Shown: positions 36,320 through 48,988, counted from the stretch's first letter. The stretch is DNA of 64,000 bases from CAVWDU01 sp963753815 (GCA_963753815.1 CAVWDU010000003.1:620001-684000); one strand, 5' to 3'. Notes: generated from the letters alone by a model not told the origin. Translations and numbers: made by a program.

Positions 36320-37477
36320 ATGCGTAAATTGAAAACGTTAGCAATACTCTTAGGGTTTTTTATTCTGACTTTTGCCGAGACTGTCGAGGTGGTAGCTCAG
36401 GGCGACAGTCCACCGGTTACAGAATTGAAACGCTTATATGCATCAAATAGCGATTTCAAAAAGGTCGTTGACCTGATGTTCGACAATGTCCACCCTTTAG
36501 CCGGAGGCTCCGAAAATCCATGGAAAGGGAAGACCGTCGATGATCTTTACGCGTTTCTGAATGAGTGGTTCTTCTTCCTCCCCAACACACATGACGGCCT
36601 TGACCGTATCGCGAAATTCTCTTTTCTGTTCTACAAGAATCCTTACGGCGAGAAATTCATCCTTGAGGAGCCGGGAAAAGGCTGGTCACTGCTATTCGTA
36701 GAAGAGCGTGGCAAGTACATGGACAGTACCGAATCAACGGCCAATCTCGACGTCTGGCTGTCCGATGACTCGCTGGGTAATGAGGATTTTGTAGTACCAA
36801 CCGAAGGGTTCAAGTCGTTCAACGAGTTTTTTACCAGGGAACTGAAACCCGGCGCGCGTCATATCGACGACGTGGGTAACGACTCGATCGTCAGCTCCCC
36901 GGCAGATGGCGTGGTCAACATGATTGCCAATGATCTGCGACTGGATACACAAATCCCAACCAAGGGATCGATGACGTTGAGCCTGACCAGCTTGCTGGAC
37001 CACTCGGAATATAGCGTGAACTTCGTCGGTGGTACGGCACTGGCCGTATTCCTGATGCCGGACAACTATCACCATTATCATGCACCGGTATCCGGCGTGG
37101 TCGTCGAATCAAAAGAGCGCGCGGGCGACCGCCTGTTCGGCATGCCCGACATGCTGGGTATGGTAAACGAGGGTAATCCCGGGTACGGCCAGGACTACAG
37201 TGTAATCCAGGACTTCAGGCACGGTTACTTCATCATCGAGACCGATGACTTCGGCCTCGTCGCCATGGTGCCGATCGGTTTGCAGACGGTTGGTTCCGTT
37301 GTTTTCGAGGAAAAGTTTCGAGATGTGGGACCTGAGTCAGTTCAACAGGTCTATCGAGGCGAAAAGCTGGGGCATTTTGCCTATGGAGGCTCTACGGTAC
37401 TGCTGATGTTCGAGAAGGGTCGCATGGCCGCCTTGTCCGTCCAGCAAGGGCAGCGCATTGGCATAATGCGGAACTGA
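36320..37477 (+). CDS. Exported phosphatidylserine-decarboxylase-like protein
   Basis: 385 aa from MRKLKTLAI, whose first 27 residues form a signal peptide. The family pattern is present: FNEFFTRELKPGARHI, SPADGVV, LTSLLDHSEYSVNFVGG, FLMPDNYHHYHAPVSG, and the self-cleavage site AYGGSTVLLMFEKG, where Ser of GST becomes the pyruvoyl group. True PSD acts at the inner face of the membrane, so a secreted version is unusual and may decarboxylate another substrate outside the cytoplasm. Followed by a GACACCCACTTCAACCTT REP-like repeat. Confidence 0.83.
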   Translation: MRKLKTLAILLGFFILTFAETVEVVAQGDSPPVTELKRLYASNSDFKKVVDLMFDNVHPLAGGSENPWKGKTVDDLYAFLNEWFFFLPNTHDGLDRIAKFSFLFYKNPYGEKFILEEPGKGWSLLFVEERGKYMDSTESTANLDVWLSDDSLGNEDFVVPTEGFKSFNEFFTRELKPGARHIDDVGNDSIVSSPADGVVNMIANDLRLDTQIPTKGSMTLSLTSLLDHSEYSVNFVGGTALAVFLMPDNYHHYHAPVSGVVVESKERAGDRLFGMPDMLGMVNEGNPGYGQDYSVIQDFRHGYFIIETDDFGLVAMVPIGLQTVGSVVFEEKFRDVGPESVQQVYRGEKLGHFAYGGSTVLLMFEKGRMAALSVQQGQRIGIMRN

Positions 37478-37539
37478 TCCTGGACTTTACGGGAACAACC
37501 AGATGGAGAAAAAGGAGAAGGCACAAACAGGCACAAACA

Positions 37540-37557
37540 GGACACCCACTTCAACCT
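37540..37557 (-). repeat. Solo REP-like repeat, GGTGGGTGTCC family
   Basis: GGACACCCACTTCAACCTT matches the clusters around the RAYT gene, in the orientation of the 51.3-kb cluster. A short GCACAAACAG direct repeat precedes it. Confidence 0.5.
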
Positions 37558-37673
37558 TATTCTGGCTTCATGTCGTGGATTTACGGTTGGGATACCGGTT
37601 AACGCCGCAGTGGGTGTATCGATAAACGCGGCGGTTAATGAATCAATCTACCAGATTCGCCAAAGGAGAAAAT

Positions 37674-38144
37674 ATGAACGAAACCCAACCTTCTTCGACT
37701 GCGCTTGCCTCGCTGGAAGCAGCGTACGGCCCCCCCAGTCAGGCGGCCTTCGGCAGTGCTGTCTTTGACGAAGCAATAGACGCTGGCAAGACGCTCGAAA
37801 TGCTTGCCCTGGAAAAATACCGCTATTTCGTCGGCGAACTCTGGACGCGCTATGGCGAAGCCGCGTGGATGGGTACCTGGCGCGAGCTCTACACGCGTCC
37901 TGCAGATGTCCAGGCTGATATCGTCACAGAGCTCGGCGCGTTCTCCGACGCCGGCGCGGCCGCCTCAGGCTCCATGATCTTAGACAATAATGCGGGCGCG
38001 CTGGCCGCAGTCTTTAATGACCCGGGTGTCACGGAGCTTCGCATCTTCAACATCGGTGACGGCGAGGCGATGTCCGGTCTGGTCATTGCAGCGCAACGCG
38101 TCACAGCGCAACAGGCGACGGTTCTCATCTTTCTAATGGACTGA
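37674..38144 (+). CDS. Conserved-looking hypothetical protein
   Basis: 156 aa from MNETQPS, with AAAGGAG 6 nt upstream of ATG 37674. The first half is helical (EAIDAGKTLEMLALEKYRYF); the end is a short alpha/beta part with IFNIGDGEAMSGLVIAAQR and QATVLIFLMD. No signal peptide. I do not recognise the family. Confidence 0.65.
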   Translation: MNETQPSSTALASLEAAYGPPSQAAFGSAVFDEAIDAGKTLEMLALEKYRYFVGELWTRYGEAAWMGTWRELYTRPADVQADIVTELGAFSDAGAAASGSMILDNNAGALAAVFNDPGVTELRIFNIGDGEAMSGLVIAAQRVTAQQATVLIFLMD

Positions 38145-38456
38145 TTGGCTCATGAGTAACGTTATGCTCTACACCAAGAAACCAGGCTTAACTTTTTGCG
38201 CTTACGCTTCGTGCACTAATCGCGTTTGTAAACGCAGACACAGGCCGGACTCGATCGCCCGTTGGCGCATGTCACAAGCCTGACCGGTTAGACCTCGTTC
38301 AAACTTACTGGCTCGACACCACACCCAAATGGCTTATACTTCTAGTCTTGAGTAAGTTGGCATCTTTTTTTCTGTGCCCGGCTTACACAGTGTCAGTGTA
38401 GCCGCCGGAAAGACACCAAAGCCTTCAGATAAAACAGATGCGCGGAGCGCAAAGCC
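38145..38456. other. Gap without a gene
   Basis: Leader region of the thioredoxin-like gene; no RNA or repeat recognised. Confidence 0.25.
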
Positions 38457-39179
38457 ATGTCTCGATCTGCTCGTATACTTCTTTGGTACCTCTTTTTGGC
38501 AAGTATCAGCCCCGTTCTCGCAAAAGAAGTACCTACGGTGGAGTCCTGGTCAGACTACAGGTCGCGCCTGGAGGCCAAGGGGATGACGAGTAGCGAGGCA
38601 CATGCGCGTGCGGCAGAGAATCTCGAATATCTCAAATCCATGGATAGAACTGCCGGAGATGATCGTATTGGCATCGTTGCTCCGCCATTTCAGTTCGATG
38701 GCTGGCTAAATTCGCCGGCGGTCACCCTCGAGGACCTGCGTGGACAGGTTGTACTGGTTCGTTGGTGGACGGATACATGCCCATTCTGCGCCAGCAGTGC
38801 GCCTGCCCTGCGGTCAATTCACGACGAGTACGGACCACGAGGGCTTACGCTATTGGGGGTATTTCATCCAAAGTTTGGCCGAGACGATCCGTTGGATATC
38901 GAGCGTGTGAAGAAATCGGTGGAACGCCGGCAATTTGAATTCCCAATCGCAATCGACTGGGACTGGCGGCAGGGAACCTTGCGTGAATGGTGGTTGACCG
39001 GGCCTGATCGACCGGCTACCTCCGTGACGTTTCTTCTCGACAAGCAGGGCGTTATCCAGTTTGTTCACCCTGGCATGGAATACCACGATGAGAACGGGCT
39101 GGAAGAGCATGCTATGTGTATCGATGATATGACAACCATTCGCGCCGCCATTGAGCGCTTGCTATCTGACCCGGCCTAG
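38457..39179 (+). CDS. TlpA-like periplasmic thioredoxin-fold protein
   Basis: 240 aa with a signal peptide cleaved near VLAK (residue 22). The thioredoxin domain starts at APPFQFDGWL; VVLVRWWTDTCPFCASSAPAL holds the CPFC redox pair, and PATSVTFLLDKQGVIQFVHPG supplies the cis-Pro strand. Such proteins reduce or oxidise disulfides in the periplasm, often for cytochrome c assembly. ATG 38457. Single gene. Confidence 0.86.
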   Translation: MSRSARILLWYLFLASISPVLAKEVPTVESWSDYRSRLEAKGMTSSEAHARAAENLEYLKSMDRTAGDDRIGIVAPPFQFDGWLNSPAVTLEDLRGQVVLVRWWTDTCPFCASSAPALRSIHDEYGPRGLTLLGVFHPKFGRDDPLDIERVKKSVERRQFEFPIAIDWDWRQGTLREWWLTGPDRPATSVTFLLDKQGVIQFVHPGMEYHDENGLEEHAMCIDDMTTIRAAIERLLSDPA

Positions 39180-39323
39180 AGCGCCCTGATCGAAGAGATG
39201 TCCTGCTGGCATACATTGGGCTACTTTCAAGGATATCCGCTGAGATTCTTTGTGGCGGGCATATGCAAAGACGCAGCGCAAATCGCACATTCACGCCGCT
39301 TATTGATACCACTCCCGGGCGTT

Positions 39324-41249
39324 TTAACGCCTGACAGGCAGCCTGATGTGGGAGGGGTATTTACTGGAATGATGAATAGTATTGTGCGCCGTTACCGGCT
39401 CTGTCTCATCGAAGTTATTTCCGCCGGTGTTTAAGTTTCTATCATAGTGAGGAAAGCTGCTGCTTGAGATTTCAATTCGTATCTTATGTCCCTTTTTAAA
39501 CACGTTACTGGTTGATAAGGGCCCCAGGGTGAGCTTATACACATTACCCTCTTCCATGAACACTTCCTTGTCGAAACCATCACGATAGCGCGCCCGCAGA
39601 ATCGTATCGTCAAGGTTATACGCTGCTCCATCTGGGAAAACGTCAACCAGTTTAACGGTGAAATCAGTATCTCTTGCATCTGAGGAGACATAAAGCACCG
39701 GCTCAATGAAACCTGTTACATCGACATCGTCTTGTAACGTCTCAGAAGTATAAACAAGCACATCCTGACGGGCCTCGACGTTACGTTGATCAAAGACACC
39801 GGGTTTGACAGCGCTGTCCATACAGCAAAAATTCCCGCCAATGGTTGGCACGGGAACGGTTGGGTCGTAGGTGTAACTATCAATACCTCGGTCCTGAGCA
39901 TCGGGTTTATCAGTGCTCAGGGTTCCGTCACCGAAGAGGCTGTTAGCGCCCTCCTGGCTATCCAGGTAGTAGGACACTATGTTGGCTTCTTTTGGTGGCC
40001 ATTGTGTCGCTTCACGCCATTCGCCTTCTTTATCACCGCTCATCGCATAGTAACGAATGCGGGGGTACTGATCTTCGAAGCCGTTGTCTCTACCCTTTAG
40101 AAACTTGTCAAAAAAACTCAGGAGCATTGCATCCAAGCCGAAGTCAATGTTACCCAGCTCTCGTTCGCCAATAACGTGATTATCTTGCAGGCGATAGAAT
40201 TGGCAGTGCAGCGTGGGGGCAATGACCATATACTGATTTTCACGCACGTATACTTCCGAAGCATTTTTGCGTACATGGTTAAAAAGTGCCAGGTTAGGAC
40301 CGACGGACAAGTCATACCAACTGTTCATCCACAGCGTCGGAACATGATAGTCCTCGCTATCGTGGTAAAGACCGCCTTCATACCAATCCTCATGATTTGG
40401 CCCACGACGAACCGCTTTTTCAAAAAGGCCCGCTGGGCCGTCTACGGACTTCATCAGGTCCTGAATGGGCAGGTGGTAAAACGCTTTCCCCCAGTCGACT
40501 TCCGGCATTTTTGCGGCCAGGTCGTAATACTTCCCCAGGCGCCTCAGGTCTTCGTCCGTCGTTCCGCTGGGCAGGCTGGGCCTTTGATTGTTGGTATTTC
40601 CGTAAAACCATGAGGCCATCGGTAGCATAATGGCGCCGCCGCGATAGAAATTACCCTGCTCATAAAAAGGTCCAACACGACCAATACCTGCTCCAGCGGC
40701 CATTGGCACGGCGGCTTTGTGCGCCGGGTGGTTCATGGCAGCTAAACTCATCTGCCATTCGGCTGTGGAAGAGCAACCAAGAGTTCCTATATTGCCGTCA
40801 GACCACGGTTGCTCGGCAATCCATGATAGGGCGTCATAGCCATCGGTTCTGGGCCTGCCAAGAACCTCCCATTCCCCTTCTGAAAAAAATCGACCGCGTT
40901 CGTTTTGTACAACAAACGCATAGCCATTTTTAACTGCGTCGTTAGCGAACTTAACCAGCGCGCTGGGATGATTGGGGTCGGGTGTGCGATTTTCGGAGAA
41001 GTTATAGGGCGTGCGCCAGAAAATCGTTGGCAAAGGACCCGTGGCATCCCTGGGACGATAGACATCCGTTGCCAGACGAATGCCGTCACGCATTTCAACC
41101 ATGACAAATTTTTCAATATCCGCCAGTTGCCTGATTTCATCCCGGCGCACGTTTTCTGGTACTTTGTGAATTTGAGCAGACGCCACGCCTCCAACCCCAA
41201 GGCATGCAACAAGGACTGCAGACGATATTCGTTTTATTTTCCAAGCCAT
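39324..41249 (-). CDS. CocE/NonD-family alpha/beta hydrolase, secreted
   Basis: 641 aa with a signal peptide (cleavage near GVASA, residue 25). The S15-type fold is visible: VEMRDGIRLATDVYRP, NERGRFFSEGEW, GTLGCSSTAEWQM with the nucleophile Ser, LWMNSWYDLSVGPN with a likely acid residue, and the C-terminal jelly-roll (GHKIRIEISSSSFPHYDRNLNTGG). Substrates in this family are esters, peptides or antibiotic acyl groups; not predictable here. The gene ends 145 nt from the thioredoxin gene, convergent. Confidence 0.86.
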   Translation of the reverse strand: MAWKIKRISSAVLVACLGVGGVASAQIHKVPENVRRDEIRQLADIEKFVMVEMRDGIRLATDVYRPRDATGPLPTIFWRTPYNFSENRTPDPNHPSALVKFANDAVKNGYAFVVQNERGRFFSEGEWEVLGRPRTDGYDALSWIAEQPWSDGNIGTLGCSSTAEWQMSLAAMNHPAHKAAVPMAAGAGIGRVGPFYEQGNFYRGGAIMLPMASWFYGNTNNQRPSLPSGTTDEDLRRLGKYYDLAAKMPEVDWGKAFYHLPIQDLMKSVDGPAGLFEKAVRRGPNHEDWYEGGLYHDSEDYHVPTLWMNSWYDLSVGPNLALFNHVRKNASEVYVRENQYMVIAPTLHCQFYRLQDNHVIGERELGNIDFGLDAMLLSFFDKFLKGRDNGFEDQYPRIRYYAMSGDKEGEWREATQWPPKEANIVSYYLDSQEGANSLFGDGTLSTDKPDAQDRGIDSYTYDPTVPVPTIGGNFCCMDSAVKPGVFDQRNVEARQDVLVYTSETLQDDVDVTGFIEPVLYVSSDARDTDFTVKLVDVFPDGAAYNLDDTILRARYRDGFDKEVFMEEGNVYKLTLGPLSTSNVFKKGHKIRIEISSSSFPHYDRNLNTGGNNFDETEPVTAHNTIHHSSKYPSHIRLPVRR

Positions 41250-41557
41250 TCATCGTTCCCTCGTATAATTACTTCCACGGCTCAACAATGCCCCGTCTCC
41301 TGCGAGTCGGCAAAGCAGGCAGGCCTCGAGAGTCGAAACAAATATCGGCAGGTCTTTTGCCAGCGACGCTCACGGGTCAGGACTAAAAACTGAACCCAGC
41401 AATAGCTTGCTCGATTATCTCACCAACAAAATGGCCCTTAAGAGGCGCCGGACTTTTACGAAACTGTACAAACTTCCCAGCAGCTCAAGCGAGCAACCTA
41501 CTGGATGTCGGATTCGCTTTGGGTCAGCGACGCGCCGCATTGCAGAAACGGCGTTCG

Positions 41558-42475
41558 TCAGCGCGCATTTTGCAACCTCGCAAGTCCAAACAGACCCGCC
41601 AGAAGCAGCAGCATCGAAGACGGAAGGGGCACGGCCGGCACCGGATCGGAGGTGACCGTGAAGCGGGGCGCAGGAATGCCACTTGGGTCTCCGATTCGCG
41701 CTTGCGCGTCCCATTCCATGCTGAGGTTGCCGATGGCGTCGACCCACATCCGGGTTTCGACTTCCTTATCCTCGCCAACCCCGAAACGGCCAAGATCGAG
41801 AGAACGGCTGAAGCTATCGAAACTCGCGATCCGCCCGCCACATTGGCCGAAGATGCAATCAGTCGGGGTCAGCAGGGTCGGGGACAAGCCGCCTTTCGAG
41901 TCCCAATTGAACCAAACGTTCTGTTCGGCAGGATTGTAGCCGCCCCACAAAGTGAAGGAGTGTTCTCGAGCTTGCTGCCCGTTGAAAAAAACAGAGTAGC
42001 CGATTTGGACGCCCACGGATTCGGAGGGGCCGTTGAACGGATTGCTGTCCCTGGACGGCCCGCCACTCCCCGCGAAAAGGTCGATCAGCATGTTCTTCAG
42101 TTCGTAATCGAAGCTGAGCCGCACCGAACCGGGACCCGCATTCTGGATCGTAACCCTGCGCCTCGCCTCAATCCGAGCCCGACTGATCTCATCGAGACCA
42201 TCGGCCCACGCGACTTCCAGGCCGAGATAGGACCGTCCGTCCCCGGCCTGAAAACCACTTGTAATCACGCACGTTGGGTCGTAACACGTACCCGAACTGA
42301 GGTTCAGTCCCGCGGTGCCGGGTCCCGTGGCACTATCCTGCTTCGACAGCGGATCGATGGGCCCGCCGTTGTCTTCCCATCGCGCCTCGATCCCCTGAAT
42401 GGTCGTGATCGTCAACGCCGAGGCACCATTCGCCAGACCTATAGTAAGGCACAGCGCTATCACCCCTGTCTTCAT
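41558..42475 (-). CDS. Secreted protein with a VPLPA-CTERM-like sorting tail
   Basis: 305 aa. A signal peptide (about residues 1-20) and a C-terminal tripartite signal: VPLPSS, a hydrophobic run LLLLAGLFGLA, and a basic end RLQNAR. This is the VPLPA-CTERM pattern recognised by an exosortase-like system. The mature part is beta-rich with CYDPTCVI and Gly-rich loops (SGGPSRDSNPFNGPSESVG), suggesting an extracellular or matrix protein. No exosortase is in the window. Confidence 0.78.
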   Translation of the reverse strand: MKTGVIALCLTIGLANGASALTITTIQGIEARWEDNGGPIDPLSKQDSATGPGTAGLNLSSGTCYDPTCVITSGFQAGDGRSYLGLEVAWADGLDEISRARIEARRRVTIQNAGPGSVRLSFDYELKNMLIDLFAGSGGPSRDSNPFNGPSESVGVQIGYSVFFNGQQAREHSFTLWGGYNPAEQNVWFNWDSKGGLSPTLLTPTDCIFGQCGGRIASFDSFSRSLDLGRFGVGEDKEVETRMWVDAIGNLSMEWDAQARIGDPSGIPAPRFTVTSDPVPAVPLPSSMLLLLAGLFGLARLQNAR

Positions 42476-42623
42476 AGCACTCTACTCCAACATCTCTAAT
42501 GCGCTCATATTATCAGGCACAAGAGTACTGACAAGTTGAGTTCGCCAATTGGAGTGCGCCCAATCACTGGCCCTCTGCGCTTGAGGCTAGCGACAGCTTG
42601 CGGAAAGATGGCAACACCATTTC

Positions 42624-44171
42624 TCAGTTAGACGGGTTTTCCACGTCCGTCGCGATGATACCGGCGAGGTTTTTGGCGTAGTCTTTCTTCCGCTCAACAT
42701 CCATGGCACGGGTGATTTGTATGCGCTGCGCCTGGGGCGAGCCCGCGCCGTGCATGGACTCGGTGAGATAGCCCACGGCGTTGCGTCCCAGGGTCATGTT
42801 TTCGATCAGGCGCAGGATGCGTGCACGGTCCTGGGTCGATACCTCGGCGCGACCCTTGAAGTATTTCTCCAGAAGTGGACCGGTTGTCTCGTCCTCGAAG
42901 TCGGCTTGTCCGGGCAGGGTGACCATGAGGCCACCGGCGAGGTCCTGTGCCAGGCGGGATATCTCGTAAGGAAAGCGTGTGACATTGTGCTTGCAGATAT
43001 TGGCCAGCATGCCGTCGTTCATGTAGATGCCCGACTCAAGTTGCGTGGCTTCGTATGAGGAAGCGATGGCCGAGGAATAGATAGTCTCGTTCAGGTGGGT
43101 CATCTCCACCAGCTTGTCTTTCACGTGGCTCGCCTTGTCGGCGCCGTTGTATTCCGCGACGGCAGCAGCGGCGCCGACCATGACGTCGCCAAGGCCGGTC
43201 TTACAGACGTAACTGGCGCGGTGATAGGCGGTGAAACGGGTGACCAGCTCCTGAGCGAACTCGAATTCTCCGTCCATCAGCACGTGCTCCCAGGGAATGA
43301 ACACGTCATCAAAGATTACAAGTGTCTCCTGCCCGGAAAATTGCGCGTTACCCTGGTCGATGCTGCCCGCTTCGAGAGCGCGCGTGTCACACGACTGCCT
43401 GCCGTAGATATAGGTCAGTCCCTTTGCGTCGCCGGGCACCAGGCCGATTACCGCGTAGTCACGATCCTTCTCGCTCATGTTCATCGTCGGCATGACGCAG
43501 ATCCAGTGCGAGTTAAGACCGCCGGTCATGTGAGCCTTCGCGCCCGTGACGTAAATCCCCGCGTCGGAACGCCGGGTTACGTGCATGAACAGGTCCGGGT
43601 CATCCTGCTCGCTCGGCCGCTTGCTGCGGTCGCCTTTCGGGTCCGTCATTCCGGCAGCAAGGATGATGTTGTTGCGCTGGGCCTCCTTGAGAAATTCCAG
43701 GTAACGCCGGTGATAGGGCGTACCGTGCTTCTTGTCGATGTCATAGGTTATGGAATGCAGGACGCTGATGCAGTCAAGGCCCGCACAGCGCTGGAAACAG
43801 GTTCCGGTCAATTGACCCATACGGCGTTGCATGCGGTTCTTGGCCACCAGGTCTTCCGGCGACTCCACGATGTGCAGGAAGCGGTTCACCCTTGCCTCGA
43901 TCAGCGGTGACCACGCAGTCGCCAGCTCGGGGTCGGCGAGAGCCAGGTCGAAGGTCATCTTCAGCGCGTTCATTGACGGACGAATGACAGGGTGGTCGAC
44001 GGGGTTTTCAATTATCTCGCCCATGAAGTGTACCGTGACGTTCCTGCCGCGCAGGCTGTCCAGGTAGTCTTCGCCCGTCACAATGGGCGAGAAGCGTGAC
44101 CAGCGCTGCTGGGCGCTCTCTTCTTTCGGAATGTCATTCATGGTTACGGTTGTCGCTGCTGGCTGTGTCAT
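42624..44171 (-). CDS. 4-hydroxyphenylacetate 3-hydroxylase (HpaB)-family flavoprotein
   Basis: About 515 aa from MTQPAATT, preceded by AGGTAGG; a frame to 44354 adds 61 residues without a site. The family is shown by GKIIENPVDHP-like MGEIIENPVDHP, AAGMTDPKGDRSKRP, SDAGIYVTGAKAHMTGG and HRASYVCKTGLGDVMVGAA. This group covers flavin-dependent aromatic hydroxylases and 4-hydroxybutyryl-CoA dehydratase-like enzymes; the Fe-S Cys set of the dehydratase is not clear here. No reductase partner is adjacent. Confidence 0.82.
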   Translation of the reverse strand: MTQPAATTVTMNDIPKEESAQQRWSRFSPIVTGEDYLDSLRGRNVTVHFMGEIIENPVDHPVIRPSMNALKMTFDLALADPELATAWSPLIEARVNRFLHIVESPEDLVAKNRMQRRMGQLTGTCFQRCAGLDCISVLHSITYDIDKKHGTPYHRRYLEFLKEAQRNNIILAAGMTDPKGDRSKRPSEQDDPDLFMHVTRRSDAGIYVTGAKAHMTGGLNSHWICVMPTMNMSEKDRDYAVIGLVPGDAKGLTYIYGRQSCDTRALEAGSIDQGNAQFSGQETLVIFDDVFIPWEHVLMDGEFEFAQELVTRFTAYHRASYVCKTGLGDVMVGAAAAVAEYNGADKASHVKDKLVEMTHLNETIYSSAIASSYEATQLESGIYMNDGMLANICKHNVTRFPYEISRLAQDLAGGLMVTLPGQADFEDETTGPLLEKYFKGRAEVSTQDRARILRLIENMTLGRNAVGYLTESMHGAGSPQAQRIQITRAMDVERKKDYAKNLAGIIATDVENPSN

Positions 44172-44360
44172 ATCGCCTACCTTCCGAATACTGGCTCCAA
44201 TAAAACTGGCGGAAGACCGAAATTTCATCTCCGCAATTGAATCTTGAACTCGCCAGATTGAACACGAAATTCTGCTCAGATGCCACTGTAGGACCGACAA
44301 TCGTCTGCCAGCCTCGTTGGGTGTATCATCAGGACAGCTGTATGTCAGCCGCATCGGGGC

Positions 44361-44468
44361 TCAGCTCTCTTCCCGCATACGAAAGAACTCTGATGGACTC
44401 ATCCCGGCCCAGTTGCAGAATGCCAAAGTGGAGTTGCGGGTTGCCAGATAGCCAAAGTCCGTGATGTC
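44361..44468 (-). pseudogene. C-terminal remnant of an AraC-type regulator
   Basis: The minus strand reads ITDFGYLATRNSTLAFCNW then AGMSPSEFFRMREES and a stop at 44361, matching the second helix-turn-helix and closing SPSEFRR of AraC proteins. Nothing upstream in frame. It lies just upstream of the HpaB-family gene, so that gene may have lost its regulator. The rest of the gap to 44785 is unremarkable. Confidence 0.55.
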
Positions 44469-44785
44469 ACCGGACACAGCCAATTACCCCTATCAGGACC
44501 GATTTATTGGCCAACCTTCGTTTGAGTTAGGTCGATCTTTCAGGAGGGCGTCCTATGCTTCAGGTACACACAGGCTGGCTCTCGTTTCAAACCCCAATGC
44601 AGACCAGGGTTCGGGCACTCCACGCGGGATTGAGTAATCACTGCTATGCTGAATAGCCTGTCATGCAGCGCGTGACGTCCACACTTATTAAAGGCTCTAG
44701 CCGCTGCACGGCTGATACTATGACCCGGCAGGGTGGGACTACCCACTGCGGCTGGACTTCCTGGATCAGGTGAGGATACAACAAC

Positions 44786-45163
44786 ATGAAATATTCAGTA
44801 TCGGCTACCGCCCTGGCGGCAGCTATGGCGTTTGGTGCGAGCGCAGGCGCCGAGGAGCATATTGAGGAAGTATGGGAATGCACTCTAATTGAGGGCAAAA
44901 CTATGGAACGGGTGAACAGCATCAATGCCGGCTGGGTGAAGTACGTCAACAAAAACGTCGAAGGTGGCAACATCAGCTCCCGAACCGTAACTCCGCTGGT
45001 CGGCGACATGGAGTCTTTCTTCTTCGTAGACTCATTCCCGAATCTGGGCTCCTGGGCTGACACCAAAGAGGTGATGCGCTCTGGCGAAGGCCAGAAGATA
45101 GAGGCCGCACTGGAAGAGGTTGCCGCCTGCACATCCAACCGCCTTTACGGCTCCACGCAGTAA
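44786..45163 (+). CDS. Small secreted protein of unknown function
   Basis: 125 aa with a signal peptide cleaved near ASAGAEE (residue 22). Two Cys in the mature part (VWECTLI, AACTSN). The middle (MERVNSINAGWVKYVNKNV, FFFVDSFPNLGSWADTKEVM) suggests a ferredoxin-like alpha/beta barrel dimer as in NIPSNAP/ABM-type proteins; inference only. ATG 44786 follows the leader GAGGATACAACAAC. Confidence 0.7.
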   Translation: MKYSVSATALAAAMAFGASAGAEEHIEEVWECTLIEGKTMERVNSINAGWVKYVNKNVEGGNISSRTVTPLVGDMESFFFVDSFPNLGSWADTKEVMRSGEGQKIEAALEEVAACTSNRLYGSTQ

Positions 45164-45366
45164 TCGCCCAGCTTCAACGTGATGGCGAGCTACACGCAAA
45201 CGCTGCAATAGGTAGGGACCTTCCAGTTAAGGAAGTGTTACTGGCGGCCCTGCCAACCGTGCTCTATCTGTAGGCTCGCCAGCTGGACTACCGGTGACGG
45301 CGGACGTGATTACAGGCTTGCCCATCCAAACTGAAACGATACCGGCGAAAGGTTACACCCAACCAA

Positions 45367-45600
45367 TCAGACCAGGCGTACCTGAAACGTATCGCCTCTG
45401 AATTCAATCTTGTCTCCGTTCACGATCTTCTTGCGTCTGCGCCGCTCAACCTCTCCGTTGACGATCACCTGGCCGTCACCGATCACCAGTTTGGCCTCAC
45501 CGCCAGTGGGCACGATGCCTTCAAACTTCAGCAGCTTGCAGAGCTCCACCGGCTCCCGGATAATATCCACTGTACGCATCGAGGCCACCAGGTAATCCAT
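45367..45600 (-). CDS. S4-domain RNA-binding protein, YbcJ-like
   Basis: 77 aa. The S4 alpha-L motif is complete: ELCKLLKFEGIVPTGGEAKLVI, GQVIVNGEVERRRRKKI and GDKIEFRGDTFQVR. Stand-alone S4 proteins of this size bind structured RNA, often rRNA or tRNA-linked ribosomes. A Met at residue 8 is a possible alternative start. Confidence 0.85.
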   Translation of the reverse strand: MDYLVASMRTVDIIREPVELCKLLKFEGIVPTGGEAKLVIGDGQVIVNGEVERRRRKKIVNGDKIEFRGDTFQVRLV

Positions 45601-45855
45601 TTGCTGTTACGACGGGGCCAACTCAGTCAGCGTGCACAGGCACTGAACCAGAGCCATTTACCCGGTTCCTGTAAGCCGCCCCTCTAACGCCCGATAGTAT
45701 CCCTCGCCCAGTACATCCACAATGCTTTATAGCCGATCAACACCCCTTTGTGCGCCCAGTGTGGTTGTCGTTTGAATACATAAGCAAACAGACCAGGTAA
45801 CAAAAGATACGATCTGCCATTGACGAATATGCGTTCTGCCGAAAAGTTCTGTTAC

Positions 45856-46371
45856 TCACCTGGCTGCCCTTGCGCGCGGCTTCAACAAGACGTCGTCGGC
45901 GGACGTTGCTTTAAGATAAAGTCCGGTGCGCGTGTTCACGTTACTCGGCGCGTCGTAGGTATAGAGCCGACCGGTCACGAAGACGCGGGTCGCGGCCTGT
46001 GCGCGTGCGTCGGCGACGAATATGCGTAGCAGATCATCGCGACCCGCGTCGTTGGGCACGTAGACCGCGAACGAATGGCCCACTTCGTCATCCGCTTCTG
46101 CCTTCAGATTGAAACGCCAGGTATCGTCATCGGGACCGGGGCCGCTCCACCAATCCGCCAGAATTTCTCGCGCTCCATCATCGCCGTACAGGTTGCTGTG
46201 ATCCACGAAGCCCCACAGGGCTACAACCTGGCCCTCCGCGATCAGCCTCTACTGCCTGGCAAAGCCGGCTCTGCTGATGGATGAGGCCGCAATATAGCCG
46301 TCGACTTGTTCGTGACATCCGGCGGCAGAGATGACGGCGAGAAGCAGGAAAAGACGCACGTTTTTTTTCAT
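45856..46371 (-). pseudogene. OB-fold-like lipoprotein gene with an in-frame TAG
   Basis: From ATG 46371 the frame reads MKKNVRLFLLLAVISAAGC, a lipobox, then after 40 codons meets TAG (plus-strand 46249-46251) and continues open to 45856: LIAEGQVVALWGFVDHSNLYG, TWRFNLKAEAD and TRVFVTGRLYTYDAP. The second part resembles a small OB-fold. A start near 46206 would lose the export signal. Either a pseudogene or a base error. It follows the hydrolase gene on the same strand by about 100 nt. Confidence 0.6.
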
Positions 46372-46474
46372 CGTCCACCCACTTGCCCGCTGCCGATCAT
46401 CTGTCTCGCCTGGTCGACCGAGCCAAGCATGAAACGGATAAGCCGGGCGAGCACACCAATTGCGATCCCGGCCC

Positions 46475-48988
<2,514 letters not shown>

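Noticed and set aside
43095..43910. 271-codon frame antisense to the HpaB-family gene
   Set aside because: Shadow of a high-GC coding strand; the opposite frame has clear family motifs.
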